DNA of 64,000 bases from G963667975 sp963677395 (lineage in GTDB: Bacteria > Bacteroidota > Bacteroidia > Bacteroidales > G963667975), in the NCBI GenBank assembly GCA_963677395.2, contig OY781965.2:3162001-3226000 (forward strand). Direction: 5' to 3'. This document shows, in pieces, positions 1 through 8,582 of the stretch. Below the pieces are notes generated by a model. That model worked only from the letters and a program-made list of their open reading frames with translations. It did no database searches and had not been told where the DNA came from. Every line of letters begins with the position of its first letter. Position 1 is the first letter of the stretch. Both the position numbers and the translations under genes were made by a program.

Positions 1-1079
1 AGTACTTTTCGGCATTTCGCTTCAATCTCTTCACAGGCAATCCGGTTACTATCCACTGCATTGCGAATGTATCTGATTGCCAATGCAACATCTTCGGGCA
101 ATAGTAAAATATCGCAGCCGGCCATTAACGCACGTAATTCTATTTCTCCAGCTTTGTAATACTTTGTAATCCCTTTCATTTCCAATGCATCCGTATAAAC
201 TAAGCCTTGAAATCCCAATTCTTTCCGGAGTAACGAATCAATAATTAAAGGAGAAATTGACGAAGGAGAATTTTTTGTAGAATCGATAGCCGGAACATGT
301 AAATGACCCACCATTACTCCTTTAACTCCTTTATCGATCATATATTTAAACGGATATAAATCAATAGAATCAAGTTGTTTCCTGTCATGATTAATCACCG
401 GGAGAGAAAGATGGGAATCAGTATCTGTATCACCGTGTCCGGGAAAATGTTTTGCAGAAGTGAGTAAGCCTTTATCCTGCATTGCTTTGGCATACATCCA
501 GCCTTTGCGGGCAACATTTTCGCGGTTTTCACCAAATGAACGCGTATTGATCACAGGATTGGCAGGGTTACTGTTTACATCTACATCCGGAACAAAATTA
601 ATGTGAATTCCCAACGCCTTACACTGATCAGCTACCTTGCTTCCGAAAGCATAAATCAATGAATCTTCGCGAATTGAACCCATCGTCATTTGACGAGGAA
701 AGATGATTGTACTGTCCAAACGCATAGCAACACCCCATTCTCCATCAATAGAAACCAGTATCGGGATTCTCGATACAGAATTATAGAGATTGATTGCATT
801 AACCTGATTTTGTGGATTCCCTTTAAAGAAACATACGCCTCCTATTCCCCACTTTTTCAGAAGATTCGCAATAGAGTTTGCATACTCAGTATCTTTTCCT
901 GAGAAAGAACGAATCATCATCAACTGAGCAATCTGCTCGTCAATAGTGAGATATATCATCATGGAATCAACCCATTGCTGACGAGGAGTTTTAATAGTTA
1001 TATTTTGTGTAAAAGCTTTATTTTGAACTAAAAACAAAAAGAGCAATAAGAATACAATACACGAATAAAAGCGTTTCAT
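1..1079 (-). CDS. GH3 beta-N-acetylhexosaminidase-type glycosidase (3' end outside window)
   Basis: Partial gene: the start (ATG at 1079) is here and the 3' end lies beyond base 1, so about 359 residues are visible. The N-terminus is a signal peptide (hydrophobic FLLLFLFLV core), so the enzyme is exported. Visible GH3 landmarks are KHFPGHGDT followed by DSH near residue 208, which in NagZ-type enzymes carries the catalytic His/Asp dyad, and VYTDALEMKG, whose Asp matches the nucleophile of the family. These enzymes remove terminal beta-N-acetylhexosamine from glycans or muropeptides. Bacteroidota often have a longer form with a C-terminal beta-lactamase-like domain; this cannot be checked because the gene is cut. 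It diverges from an alpha-fucosidase gene, which suggests shared glycan use. Confidence 0.85.
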   Translation of the reverse strand, partial: MKRFYSCIVFLLLFLFLVQNKAFTQNITIKTPRQQWVDSMMIYLTIDEQIAQLMMIRSFSGKDTEYANSIANLLKKWGIGGVCFFKGNPQNQVNAINLYNSVSRIPILVSIDGEWGVAMRLDSTIIFPRQMTMGSIREDSLIYAFGSKVADQCKALGIHINFVPDVDVNSNPANPVINTRSFGENRENVARKGWMYAKAMQDKGLLTSAKHFPGHGDTDTDSHLSLPVINHDRKQLDSIDLYPFKYMIDKGVKGVMVGHLHVPAIDSTKNSPSSISPLIIDSLLRKELGFQGLVYTDALEMKGITKYYKAGEIELRALMAGCDILLLPEDVALAIRYIRNAVDSNRIACEEIEAKCRKV

Positions 1080-1108
1080 TACAAATAAATTAATCTCAGA
1101 GAGTATAT

Positions 1109-1237
1109 TAGATTTGAAGTTGTAAAGGTATATATTATCATTCAAAGGGGAAAATGTAAATTCAGAAAGCTCTGTATAAACAAAAAATCATGTAGTTTAT
1201 TTAAGAGAATGTGTATATCCGTCTAACTTCAAATCTA
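1109..1237. promoter_or_regulatory. 13-bp inverted repeat in the divergent glycosidase promoter region
   Basis: TAGATTTGAAGTT at 1109-1121 is repeated as its exact reverse complement at 1225-1237, within the 205-bp gap between the divergent GH3 and GH29 genes. Each arm sits 30-50 bases from one start codon, in the same orientation relative to that gene. This placement suggests a pair of operator half-sites controlling both genes. No regulator gene adjoins, so the binding protein is unknown. A near-consensus -7 box (TATTTTCG, 1258-1265) precedes the fucosidase gene. Confidence 0.4.
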
Positions 1238-1284
1238 CAAGCAATCATTATTTCGTTTATTTTCGCATTATCAAAAATTGCAAC

Positions 1285-2703
1285 ATGAAAAAACAGAGCT
1301 TAATTGCACTTATGTGCTTATTGTTGGGATTGTCAATCCAAGCGCAAACAATGAAATCTCAGCCTCAAACCGAAACCGACTCGCTGGTATTAAAAAAGCT
1401 GGATTGGTGGCAGGATCAGAAATTTGGTATTCTTATGCATTGGGGAACGTACAGCACACGTGGAATTGTTGAATCATGGTCAATTTGTCCTGAAGACTGG
1501 ATTGAACGTTCGATGAACGATTACAATCAATACCGACAGATGTACGAAGGACTGCGCTATGCCTTTAATCCGCTGAATTTCACTCCTGAAAAGTGGGCAA
1601 AAGCTGCTCGAAAGGCCGGATTACGTTACATGGTTTTTACCACTAAGCACCATGACGGTTTTTGCATGTTCGATTCAAAACTAACTGATTACAAGATTAC
1701 CGATAAAGATTGCCCATTCTCGGTGAATAAGCGATCCAACATCACCAAAGAAATATTTGATGCATTTCGCAAAGAAGGATTAGGTATCGGAGCTTATTTT
1801 TCGAAACCCGACTGGAACAACAAAGACTATTGGGCTCCCGAGTTTCCTCCTCTCGACAGAAATGTAAACTATAATCCCAAAAAATATCCTCAACGCTGGA
1901 AAAAGTTTTGCGACTTCACCTATGGTCAGATAGAAGAACTGATGAGCAGTTACGGAAAAGTAGATCTTCTCTGGCTTGATGGTGGTTGGGTACGTCCGAT
2001 TGAAACCCAGACCGAAGAATCGAAAAGCTGGTGCTCACGTATTGTAGATCAAGATATTGATATGGCTAAAATTTCGGGGATGGCTCGCAAAAAGCAACCC
2101 GGACTCATTGTGGTTGACCGCTCCGTACATAGCAAATTTGAGAACTATCGTACCCCCGAACAGGAAATTCCCGATAAACCGCTGCCTTATCTATGGGAAA
2201 CCTGTATGACAATGGGTAATAGCTGGAGCTGGGTTCCAAATGAAAAATACAAACCAACCCGAAAACTAATCCATCTGTTGGTTGACATCGTGGCAAAAGG
2301 AGGTAACTTCCTGATGGGTGTTGCTCCTGATCCAACCGGAGAGTTAGATGATACAGCATATCTGCGATTAAAAGAAATAGGTGAATGGATGGATGTAAAC
2401 AGCGAATCTATTTATAATACCCGTGCAATTGCTCCCTATAAAGATGGAAAAGTATGTTTCACCAAAGGAAAAAATGGAGCAACGTATGCCCTATACCTGT
2501 GTGATGAAAATGAAAAACAACTTCCTGTAGAAATTGAGCTCCCAAGCTTTAAACCTGAAGCTAATTCTACAGTCATAGTACTTGGTGGTCCAAAAGTAAG
2601 CTGGAAAGCAAAAGGAAAAGGATGTGTAATTATGATTCCTGCTGAACTGCGAACCAAAACGCCCTGCAATTATGTTTGGGTTTTCAAATTTGCAAAACCT
2701 TAA
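1285..2703 (+). CDS. secreted GH29 alpha-L-fucosidase
   Basis: 472 residues, the usual length for a compact GH29 enzyme. A signal peptide ends near residue 21 (GLSIQAQ). The N-terminal (beta/alpha)8 barrel shows the family signatures KFGILMHWGTYS near residue 49, the TTKHHDGFCMF segment with the conserved His pair, and DLLWLDGGW, where Asp232 matches the GH29 nucleophile. A small beta-domain follows from about residue 370. The enzyme hydrolyses terminal alpha-L-fucose from glycans by a retaining mechanism and is probably periplasmic. It diverges from a GH3 hexosaminidase-type gene, a pairing that fits trimming of host or algal glycans. No SusC/SusD pair is nearby, so this is not a classical PUL. 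Confidence 0.93.
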   Translation: MKKQSLIALMCLLLGLSIQAQTMKSQPQTETDSLVLKKLDWWQDQKFGILMHWGTYSTRGIVESWSICPEDWIERSMNDYNQYRQMYEGLRYAFNPLNFTPEKWAKAARKAGLRYMVFTTKHHDGFCMFDSKLTDYKITDKDCPFSVNKRSNITKEIFDAFRKEGLGIGAYFSKPDWNNKDYWAPEFPPLDRNVNYNPKKYPQRWKKFCDFTYGQIEELMSSYGKVDLLWLDGGWVRPIETQTEESKSWCSRIVDQDIDMAKISGMARKKQPGLIVVDRSVHSKFENYRTPEQEIPDKPLPYLWETCMTMGNSWSWVPNEKYKPTRKLIHLLVDIVAKGGNFLMGVAPDPTGELDDTAYLRLKEIGEWMDVNSESIYNTRAIAPYKDGKVCFTKGKNGATYALYLCDENEKQLPVEIELPSFKPEANSTVIVLGGPKVSWKAKGKGCVIMIPAELRTKTPCNYVWVFKFAKP

Positions 2704-2732
2704 TTTACAATCATATATTTACCAATTCTGCT

Positions 2733-3113
2733 ATGATACAATTTATTTTGTATGTGAATGACCAAAAACGAAGCAGTTACTTCTATACATCTGTACTCAA
2801 TACCGAGCCTGAGTTAGATGTACCGGGAATGACCGAATTTCTGCTTTCTCCCGGGTGCAAGCTGGGATTAATGCCCGAAGATGGTATCGCCCGCATCATC
2901 AGTCCAGCACTGCCTCATCCTAAAAGCGGAAACGGAATACCCCGTTGCGAGCTCTATTTGCTCGTTCCTGATCCGGAGAAAAGTCTCGAAAATGCTCTTT
3001 CACAGGGTGCAACATTGGTTTCTGAATGTTCGGAACGAAACTGGGGACACCTTGTCGCCTACTGCTCCGATCCTGATGGTCATGTAATTGCCTTTGCCAA
3101 AGAACTCGATTAA
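2733..3113 (+). CDS. VOC (glyoxalase/bleomycin-resistance fold) small protein
   Basis: 126 residues from the ATG at 2733. An upstream in-frame ATG at 2676 would overlap the fucosidase gene by 28 bases and add a non-conserved tail, so the downstream start is preferred. The sequence MIQFILYVNDQ...FYTSVL at the start and YCSDPDGHVIAFAKEL at the end is the pattern of PhnB-like VOC proteins, with two beta-alpha-beta-beta-beta modules. VOC members include dioxygenases, lyases, isomerases and drug-binding proteins; the substrate cannot be told here. It starts 30 bases after the fucosidase stop and is probably co-transcribed with it, although a shared task is not obvious. Confidence 0.75.
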   Translation: MIQFILYVNDQKRSSYFYTSVLNTEPELDVPGMTEFLLSPGCKLGLMPEDGIARIISPALPHPKSGNGIPRCELYLLVPDPEKSLENALSQGATLVSECSERNWGHLVAYCSDPDGHVIAFAKELD

Positions 3114-3187
3114 AAGTCGCGAATCATGCACATCAACACAACTGAAAAATATATCATATATTTAGTTAAATAAATCAATTCTCTTTG

Positions 3188-3195
3188 TATTTTTG
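3188..3195 (+). promoter_or_regulatory. putative -7 box (TATTTTTG) for the HMA-AraC gene
   Basis: TATTTTTG fits the Bacteroidota -7 consensus TAnnTTTG and lies 20 bases before the start codon at 3216. No clear TTTG is found 19-21 bases upstream, so support is moderate. Confidence 0.35.
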
Positions 3196-3215
3196 AATAC
3201 CTTGAAATACGTTAA

Positions 3216-3785
3216 ATGGAACATGTTACCTTACAAATACGAAACATGGTTTGTCAATGCTGTTGTCGCATTATACGGCAAGAGTTTGAAGCATGCAGTA
3301 TTAAAGTTTGCTCCATACGATTAGGAGAAGCAGAAATAGAGTACAACCCGTCGGTAGTAAACATGAATACAGTAGAAAAAATTCTACAGCAGAATGGGTT
3401 TGGGCTAATTACCGACAAAGAAAAAATACTTGTTGAACAGATTAAAATTGCTGTTATTGAGCTGATACACTATGCGAACAACATGAACTCTATTATCCGC
3501 AACTCCGATTATCTGGTCGAAAAGCTTGGCTATTCATACCAACATCTCTCTTCCATATTTACACGACACGAAAATATCACACTGGAAAAATTCATCATCA
3601 ATCATAAAATCCTCAAAGCAAAAGAACTTATAGAATATGGAGAGCTCACCCTCAGTGAAATTGCCTTTATGATGGGATACAGTAGTGTGCAATATCTCTC
3701 TACTCAATTTAAAAACGTTACAGGATTTTCGGTTTCCGAATACAAAAAAGTCCCCGGAAACAGAAGTGGAATTAATGAAGTGTGA
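3216..3785 (+). CDS. AraC-family regulator with N-terminal heavy-metal-associated-like domain
   Basis: 189 residues in two parts. Residues 1 to about 68 read as a ferredoxin-fold HMA-like domain with M-V-C-Q-C-C at residues 11-16, matching the MxCxxC metal-binding motif plus an extra cysteine. Residues from about 95 to 180 form an AraC/XylS double helix-turn-helix, with the second helix pair TLSEIAFMMGYSSVQYLSTQFKNVTGFSVSEYK typed by its GYSS..YLS.QFK..TG core. The usual AraC ligand-binding cupin is absent. Such fusions are seen in Bacteroidota, where they probably sense copper or another soft metal; that is inference. It is a single gene ending at a convergent terminator, and no metal transporter is adjacent. 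Confidence 0.8.
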   Translation: MEHVTLQIRNMVCQCCCRIIRQEFEACSIKVCSIRLGEAEIEYNPSVVNMNTVEKILQQNGFGLITDKEKILVEQIKIAVIELIHYANNMNSIIRNSDYLVEKLGYSYQHLSSIFTRHENITLEKFIINHKILKAKELIEYGELTLSEIAFMMGYSSVQYLSTQFKNVTGFSVSEYKKVPGNRSGINEV

Positions 3786-3834
3786 TTTTTTCAAAGCCAG
3801 ACCTTTTTCCAAACCTGATTTCTCTCACAATAAA

Positions 3835-3873
3835 AAAATCCCCTGACAGGAAAAGTTCCGATCAGGGGATTTT
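3835..3873. terminator. bidirectional rho-independent terminator
   Basis: AAAATCCCCTGA (3835-3846) and TCAGGGGATTTT (3862-3873) form a perfect 12-bp stem with A/T tails on both sides. It lies between the convergent AraC-type gene and the DUF3467 gene, so it can end the regulator transcript on the plus strand and the rpoBC operon on the minus strand. Confidence 0.85.
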
Positions 3874-3892
3874 ATATGTATAATCTTCAGAA

Positions 3893-4207
3893 TTAAGCCT
3901 GGGCAGTTGGACCACTTAGGTTAAACTGAAGGTTATCGGGGTTTTCAGGTTCAATAATCTTACCGAATGTAGCTTCAAACTTTGATATATTATCCTGTAG
4001 AGCTCTCATCAGGCGCTTAGCATGCTGAGGTGTGAGAATAATACGTGATTTTACATTTGCTTTGGGTACTCCGGGCATCATTTTGATAAAGTCAACAATA
4101 AATTCGGAGTGCGAATGTGTAATCACAGCCAGATTAGAATAGATACCTTCAGCAACTTCAGCACTAAGCTCAATGTTGATCTGATTTTCTTCGTTCATGT
4201 TATCCAT
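3893..4207 (-). CDS. DUF3467 protein, last gene of the rpoBC operon
   Basis: 104 residues. The central block (GIYSNLAVITHSHSEFIVDF...PGV.KA.VKSRIILTPQHAKRL) is the DUF3467 signature. The family is widespread in Bacteroidota, often directly behind rpoC, and its biochemical role is not established. The protein is small, soluble and acidic at its N-terminus. A second start (ATG nine bases later, MNEENQ) is equally possible. It begins 12 bases after the rpoC stop, so it is surely co-transcribed and may be made in proportion to RNA polymerase. The terminator at 3835-3873 ends the operon. Confidence 0.85.
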   Translation of the reverse strand: MDNMNEENQINIELSAEVAEGIYSNLAVITHSHSEFIVDFIKMMPGVPKANVKSRIILTPQHAKRLMRALQDNISKFEATFGKIIEPENPDNLQFNLSGPTAQA

Positions 4208-4219
4208 AGTTACCTGATA

Positions 4220-7200
4220 TTAACGTTTTGAAGTTATTTCCTCATATTCATCACTGTTAGCCACAATCACATTTTGATATTCACGCAAACCTGTACCGGC
4301 AGGAATTAAATGGCCTACGATAACGTTTTCCTTCAAACCAAGGAGTGAATCCAATTTTGCATTAACAGCGGCTTCGGTAAGAACTTTGGTGGTTTCCTGG
4401 AATGAAGCAGCAGAGATAAAACTCTTCGTTTGCAGTGATGCACGTGTAATACCCTGTAATATCTGGCGGGCAGTAGCTGGTTGAGCATCACGCGACTGAA
4501 CAAGTTTTTTATCACGACGTTTCAACAGTGAGTTTTCATCACGAAGCTTACGTGCTGTGATAATCTGACCATTCTTGATGATTTCAGAGTCACCTGCATC
4601 AGTAACTACTCTTTTACCAAAAATCCAGTCATTTTCTTCCTGAAAGTCAATCTTATTTGCAAGTTCTCCTTCAAGGAATTTAGTATCGCCCGGATCGTCC
4701 ACTTCAACCTTACGCATCATCTGACGTACAATAACTTCGAAATGTTTATCATTAATTTTTACCCCTTGTAAACGGTAAACTTCCTGAATTTCATTTACGA
4801 TGTATTCCTGTACCTTCATTGGTCCTTTAATTGCGAGGATGTCGGCAGGAGTTGTAGCACCTTCTGACAATGCAGTACCAGCTTTTACGTAGTCATTTTC
4901 CTGTACGAGAATATGTTTTGATGTTGGAACCAGATATGATTTCACTTCACCGGTTTTTGAAGTAATCAATACTTCACGATTACCGCGTTTTAGTTTTTTA
5001 GCAAAGCTAACAACACCATCAATTTCGGTTACAACAGCAGGATCTGACGGGTTACGTGCTTCAAAGAGCTCGGTTACACGTGGCAGACCTCCCGTGATAT
5101 CGCCTGATTTACCAAACGAACGCGGAATCTTAACCAGAATATCACCTGCATTCAGGACAGCACCATCATCAACAATGATGTGAGCACCTACAGGGATATC
5201 GTACATCTTCATTACTTCGCCCGATGCGGAAATAACGTTGATAGATGGGTTCTTTGATTTCTGACGTGATTCAATAACAACCTTGTCTTTGTAACCGGTT
5301 TGTTCGTCCGATTCAACGCGGTAAGTTACGTTTTCAATCACATTCTGAAATGCTACAGTTCCCGTAACTTCTGATAAGATAACAGCATTGTATGGATCCC
5401 ATTCAGCAATCAGGTCACCTTTTTTCACTTCACCACCATCTCTGAAATAGAGATTAGAACCATACGGAACAAATGCTGAAGCAAGGGTAATATTTGTATT
5501 TCTGTCCACAATACGCATTTCAGCCGAACGACCAATTACGATATCGTAACTTGTTCCTTCTGCATTGGTATAAGGCAGACTTCTTAATTCTTCAATTTCG
5601 AGAACACCGTCATATTTTGCATCAATACGGGATTGTGCTGCAATATTACTACCTGCAACCCCCCCAACGTGGAACGTACGGAGCGTAAGCTGAGTACCAG
5701 GTTCACCGATAGACTGTGCTGCAATAACGCCCACTGCCTCCCCTTTCTGAATCATTTTACCAGTTGCAAGGTTACGTCCGTAACACTTAGCACAAACACC
5801 TTGTTTTGATTCGCAGGTAAGTACCGAACGGATTTCCACTTCTTCTATCGGAGAAGCTTCAATCTGAGCACAAATATCTTCCGTTAATTCATCACCAGCC
5901 ATTGCGATAAGCTGGCCTGTTTGAGGATGATAAATATCGTGCAGTGTAGTACGACCCAAAATACGATCGTAGAGTGTTTCTACTGTTTCTTCATTTTTCT
6001 TTAAAGCGGTTGTTGGCAAACCACGTAAGGTACCGCAATCAGGTTCTGAAATGATTACATCCTGAGCAACGTCAACCAAACGACGGGTCAAGTAACCTGC
6101 ATCAGCAGTTTTCAAAGCAGTATCGGCCAAACCTTTACGAGCACCGTGGGTAGAGATAAAGTATTCAAGTACCGACAGACCTTCTTTAAAGTTTGAAAGG
6201 ATTGGATTTTCGATAATTTCACCACCGGTAGCACCTGATTTGGTAGGTTTTGCCATCAAACCACGCATACCGCATAACTGACGAATCTGTTCTTTACTAC
6301 CACGGGCACCAGAGTCAAGCATCATATACACAGCATTGAAACCCTGATTATTGCTCGAAAGCTGTTTCATCACTGTAGTAGTAAGATGTGAGTTGGTGTG
6401 TGTCCAGATATCAATAATCTGATTATAGCGTTCGTTGTTCGTAATGAAACCCATGTTATAGTTCATCATTACTTCATCAACTTCAGCATTTGCATCAGCA
6501 ATAAGTTTTTCTTTGATTTCAGGAATAATCAGGTCGCCAAGGTTAAAGGAGAGACCTCCTTTAAATGCCATGGTATAACCCATTTCCTTAATATCGTCAA
6601 GAAATTTAGCTGTAGTTGCTGTTCCGGTTTTCTTTAAAACGCTACTGATGATATCACGAAGAGCCTTTTTGGTAAGCAGTTCGTTAATGTATCCATATTC
6701 TCTTGGAACAACCTGATTAAAGAGTACACGACCTACGGTTGTTTCTATAATCTTACGAACCGGAAGGCCATCCTCAATAGTATGTGTTTTTACTTTTATC
6801 CAAGCATGAAGATTAATTCTCTTCTCATTCAAAGCAATGATAACTTCTTCCGGAGAGTAGAAAATCTTGTTTTCACCTTTTACAATATGAGTTGGTTCTG
6901 ATTTACGACCTTTCGTCATATAATAAAGGCCTAAAACCATATCCTGAGAAGGAACGGTGATAGGAGCACCATTTGCAGGGTTCAGGATGTTGTGCGAAGC
7001 AAGCATCAGGAGTTGGGCTTCCAGAATTGCAGCATGTCCCAGTGGAACGTGAACTGCCATCTGGTCACCGTCAAAGTCAGCATTGAACGCTGTACAAACC
7101 AATGGGTGCAAACGAATAGCCTTACCTTCAATAAGCTTTGGCTGGAAAGCCTGAATACCTAAACGGTGAAGGGTCGGTGCACGGTTTAATAATACAGGGT

Positions 7201-8497
7201 GTCCTTTTAAAATGTTTTCCAGAATATCCCAAATAACAGGATCTTTTCTGTCAACAATTTTCTTAGCCGATTTAACGGTTTTTACAACACCACGTTCGAG
7301 CAGTTTACGGATAATGAATGGTTTGAAAAGTTCGGAAGCCATTTCTTTTGGCAAACCGCACTCGTTCAGTTTCAGTTCAGGACCTACAACGATAACCGAA
7401 CGACCTGAGTAGTCAACACGTTTACCTAACAGGTTCTGACGGAAACGACCTTGTTTACCTTTTAAACTGTCACTCAATGATTTCAAAGCACGGTTTGATT
7501 CGGTACGAACTGAACTTGCTTTTCTTGAGTTATCGAATAAAGAATCAACAGCTTCCTGTAACATACGTTTTTCGTTACGCATGATTACATCCGGAGCTTT
7601 GATTTCGATTAATCTTTTCAGACGGTTATTTCTGATGATAACACGACGATAAAGGTCATTTAAATCAGAAGTAGCAAAACGTCCGCCATCCAGAGGCACC
7701 AAAGGGCGAAGTTCTGGTGGAATAACCGGAACAACTTTTGTAATCATCCATTCAGGACGATTTTCGATATGATTATTTGCTTCACGGAATGATTCAACAA
7801 CATTTAAGCGTTTCAGTAAATCCTGTTTACGTTGTTGTGAAGTTTCATTTCCGGCTCTGTTACGAAGGTCGTAAGAGAGTTCATCCAGATTAATGCGTCC
7901 AAGAAGATCACAAAGAGCTTCACCGCCCATTTTTGCGATAAACTTGCGTGGATCACTATCATCCAGGCTTTGATTATCGGCAGGTAGCGAATCAATGATA
8001 TTGAAGTATTCTTCTTCCGAAAGGAAATCCATCATACCAATACCATCTTCATCTTTAATACCCGGCTGAATTACCACATATTTTTCGTAGTAGATAATCG
8101 ATTCGAGCTTTTTTGTTTGTAACCCAAGCAGAGTTCCTATTTTATTGGGAACTGAGCGGAAATACCAGATATGAGCTACAGGTACAACCAATTGGATGTG
8201 CCCCATACGTTCGCGACGAACTTTCTTTTCGGTAACTTCCACACCGCAACGGTCACAAACGATTCCTTTATAACGAATTCTCTTATACTTTCCACAATGG
8301 CATTCCCAGTCTTTAACCGGTCCAAAAATACGTTCGCAGAACAAACCGTCACGTTCAGGTTTGTAGGTACGATAGTTAATTGTTTCGGGTTTCAAAACTT
8401 CGCCTCTCGATCTTTCCAGAATCGACTCTGGTGAAGCCAAACTGATTGTAATTGAAGAAAATTCGTTTCTTATCGTATTGTCTTTTCTAAAAGCCAT
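4220..8497 (-). CDS. rpoC: DNA-directed RNA polymerase subunit beta'
   Basis: 1,425 residues, full length for a Bacteroidota beta' subunit. The N-terminal zinc ribbon is visible as CHCGKYKRIRYKG..CDRCG near residues 66-85. The active-site loop NADFDGD spans residues 472-478, with Asp474, Asp476 and Asp478 holding the catalytic Mg2+. The second zinc site (CGTLRG ... CESKQGVCAKCYG) and the bridge/trigger-helix region (GVIAAQSIGEPGTQLTLRTFH) are intact. The protein joins beta, alpha2 and omega to form the transcribing enzyme. It lies 66 bases after rpoB in the standard order. Confidence 0.98.
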   Translation of the reverse strand: MAFRKDNTIRNEFSSITISLASPESILERSRGEVLKPETINYRTYKPERDGLFCERIFGPVKDWECHCGKYKRIRYKGIVCDRCGVEVTEKKVRRERMGHIQLVVPVAHIWYFRSVPNKIGTLLGLQTKKLESIIYYEKYVVIQPGIKDEDGIGMMDFLSEEEYFNIIDSLPADNQSLDDSDPRKFIAKMGGEALCDLLGRINLDELSYDLRNRAGNETSQQRKQDLLKRLNVVESFREANNHIENRPEWMITKVVPVIPPELRPLVPLDGGRFATSDLNDLYRRVIIRNNRLKRLIEIKAPDVIMRNEKRMLQEAVDSLFDNSRKASSVRTESNRALKSLSDSLKGKQGRFRQNLLGKRVDYSGRSVIVVGPELKLNECGLPKEMASELFKPFIIRKLLERGVVKTVKSAKKIVDRKDPVIWDILENILKGHPVLLNRAPTLHRLGIQAFQPKLIEGKAIRLHPLVCTAFNADFDGDQMAVHVPLGHAAILEAQLLMLASHNILNPANGAPITVPSQDMVLGLYYMTKGRKSEPTHIVKGENKIFYSPEEVIIALNEKRINLHAWIKVKTHTIEDGLPVRKIIETTVGRVLFNQVVPREYGYINELLTKKALRDIISSVLKKTGTATTAKFLDDIKEMGYTMAFKGGLSFNLGDLIIPEIKEKLIADANAEVDEVMMNYNMGFITNNERYNQIIDIWTHTNSHLTTTVMKQLSSNNQGFNAVYMMLDSGARGSKEQIRQLCGMRGLMAKPTKSGATGGEIIENPILSNFKEGLSVLEYFISTHGARKGLADTALKTADAGYLTRRLVDVAQDVIISEPDCGTLRGLPTTALKKNEETVETLYDRILGRTTLHDIYHPQTGQLIAMAGDELTEDICAQIEASPIEEVEIRSVLTCESKQGVCAKCYGRNLATGKMIQKGEAVGVIAAQSIGEPGTQLTLRTFHVGGVAGSNIAAQSRIDAKYDGVLEIEELRSLPYTNAEGTSYDIVIGRSAEMRIVDRNTNITLASAFVPYGSNLYFRDGGEVKKGDLIAEWDPYNAVILSEVTGTVAFQNVIENVTYRVESDEQTGYKDKVVIESRQKSKNPSINVISASGEVMKMYDIPVGAHIIVDDGAVLNAGDILVKIPRSFGKSGDITGGLPRVTELFEARNPSDPAVVTEIDGVVSFAKKLKRGNREVLITSKTGEVKSYLVPTSKHILVQENDYVKAGTALSEGATTPADILAIKGPMKVQEYIVNEIQEVYRLQGVKINDKHFEVIVRQMMRKVEVDDPGDTKFLEGELANKIDFQEENDWIFGKRVVTDAGDSEIIKNGQIITARKLRDENSLLKRRDKKLVQSRDAQPATARQILQGITRASLQTKSFISAASFQETTKVLTEAAVNAKLDSLLGLKENVIVGHLIPAGTGLREYQNVIVANSDEYEEITSKR

Positions 8498-8553
8498 AGA
8501 ACTGTTTTTGTGATAGATAAACCAAAAACTATATCCTGTATAAAGTCAGGCGT

Positions 8554-8582
8554 GAACGTAAGCTTATTCAAAGCTTACGTTC
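8554..8582 (-). promoter_or_regulatory. hairpin spanning the rpoB stop codon
   Basis: GAACGTAAGCTT (8554-8565) and AAGCTTACGTTC (8571-8582) are a perfect 12-bp inverted repeat with a 5-base loop. The rpoB stop codon lies at the loop edge. There is no T-run, so it is not a typical terminator. It may mark an mRNA processing or stability site between rpoB and rpoC. Confidence 0.5.

Noticed and set aside
1285..3113. Polysaccharide utilisation locus
   Set aside because: Two glycosidases are adjacent but there is no SusC/SusD pair, no hybrid two-component sensor and no anti-sigma/TonB set in the segment.
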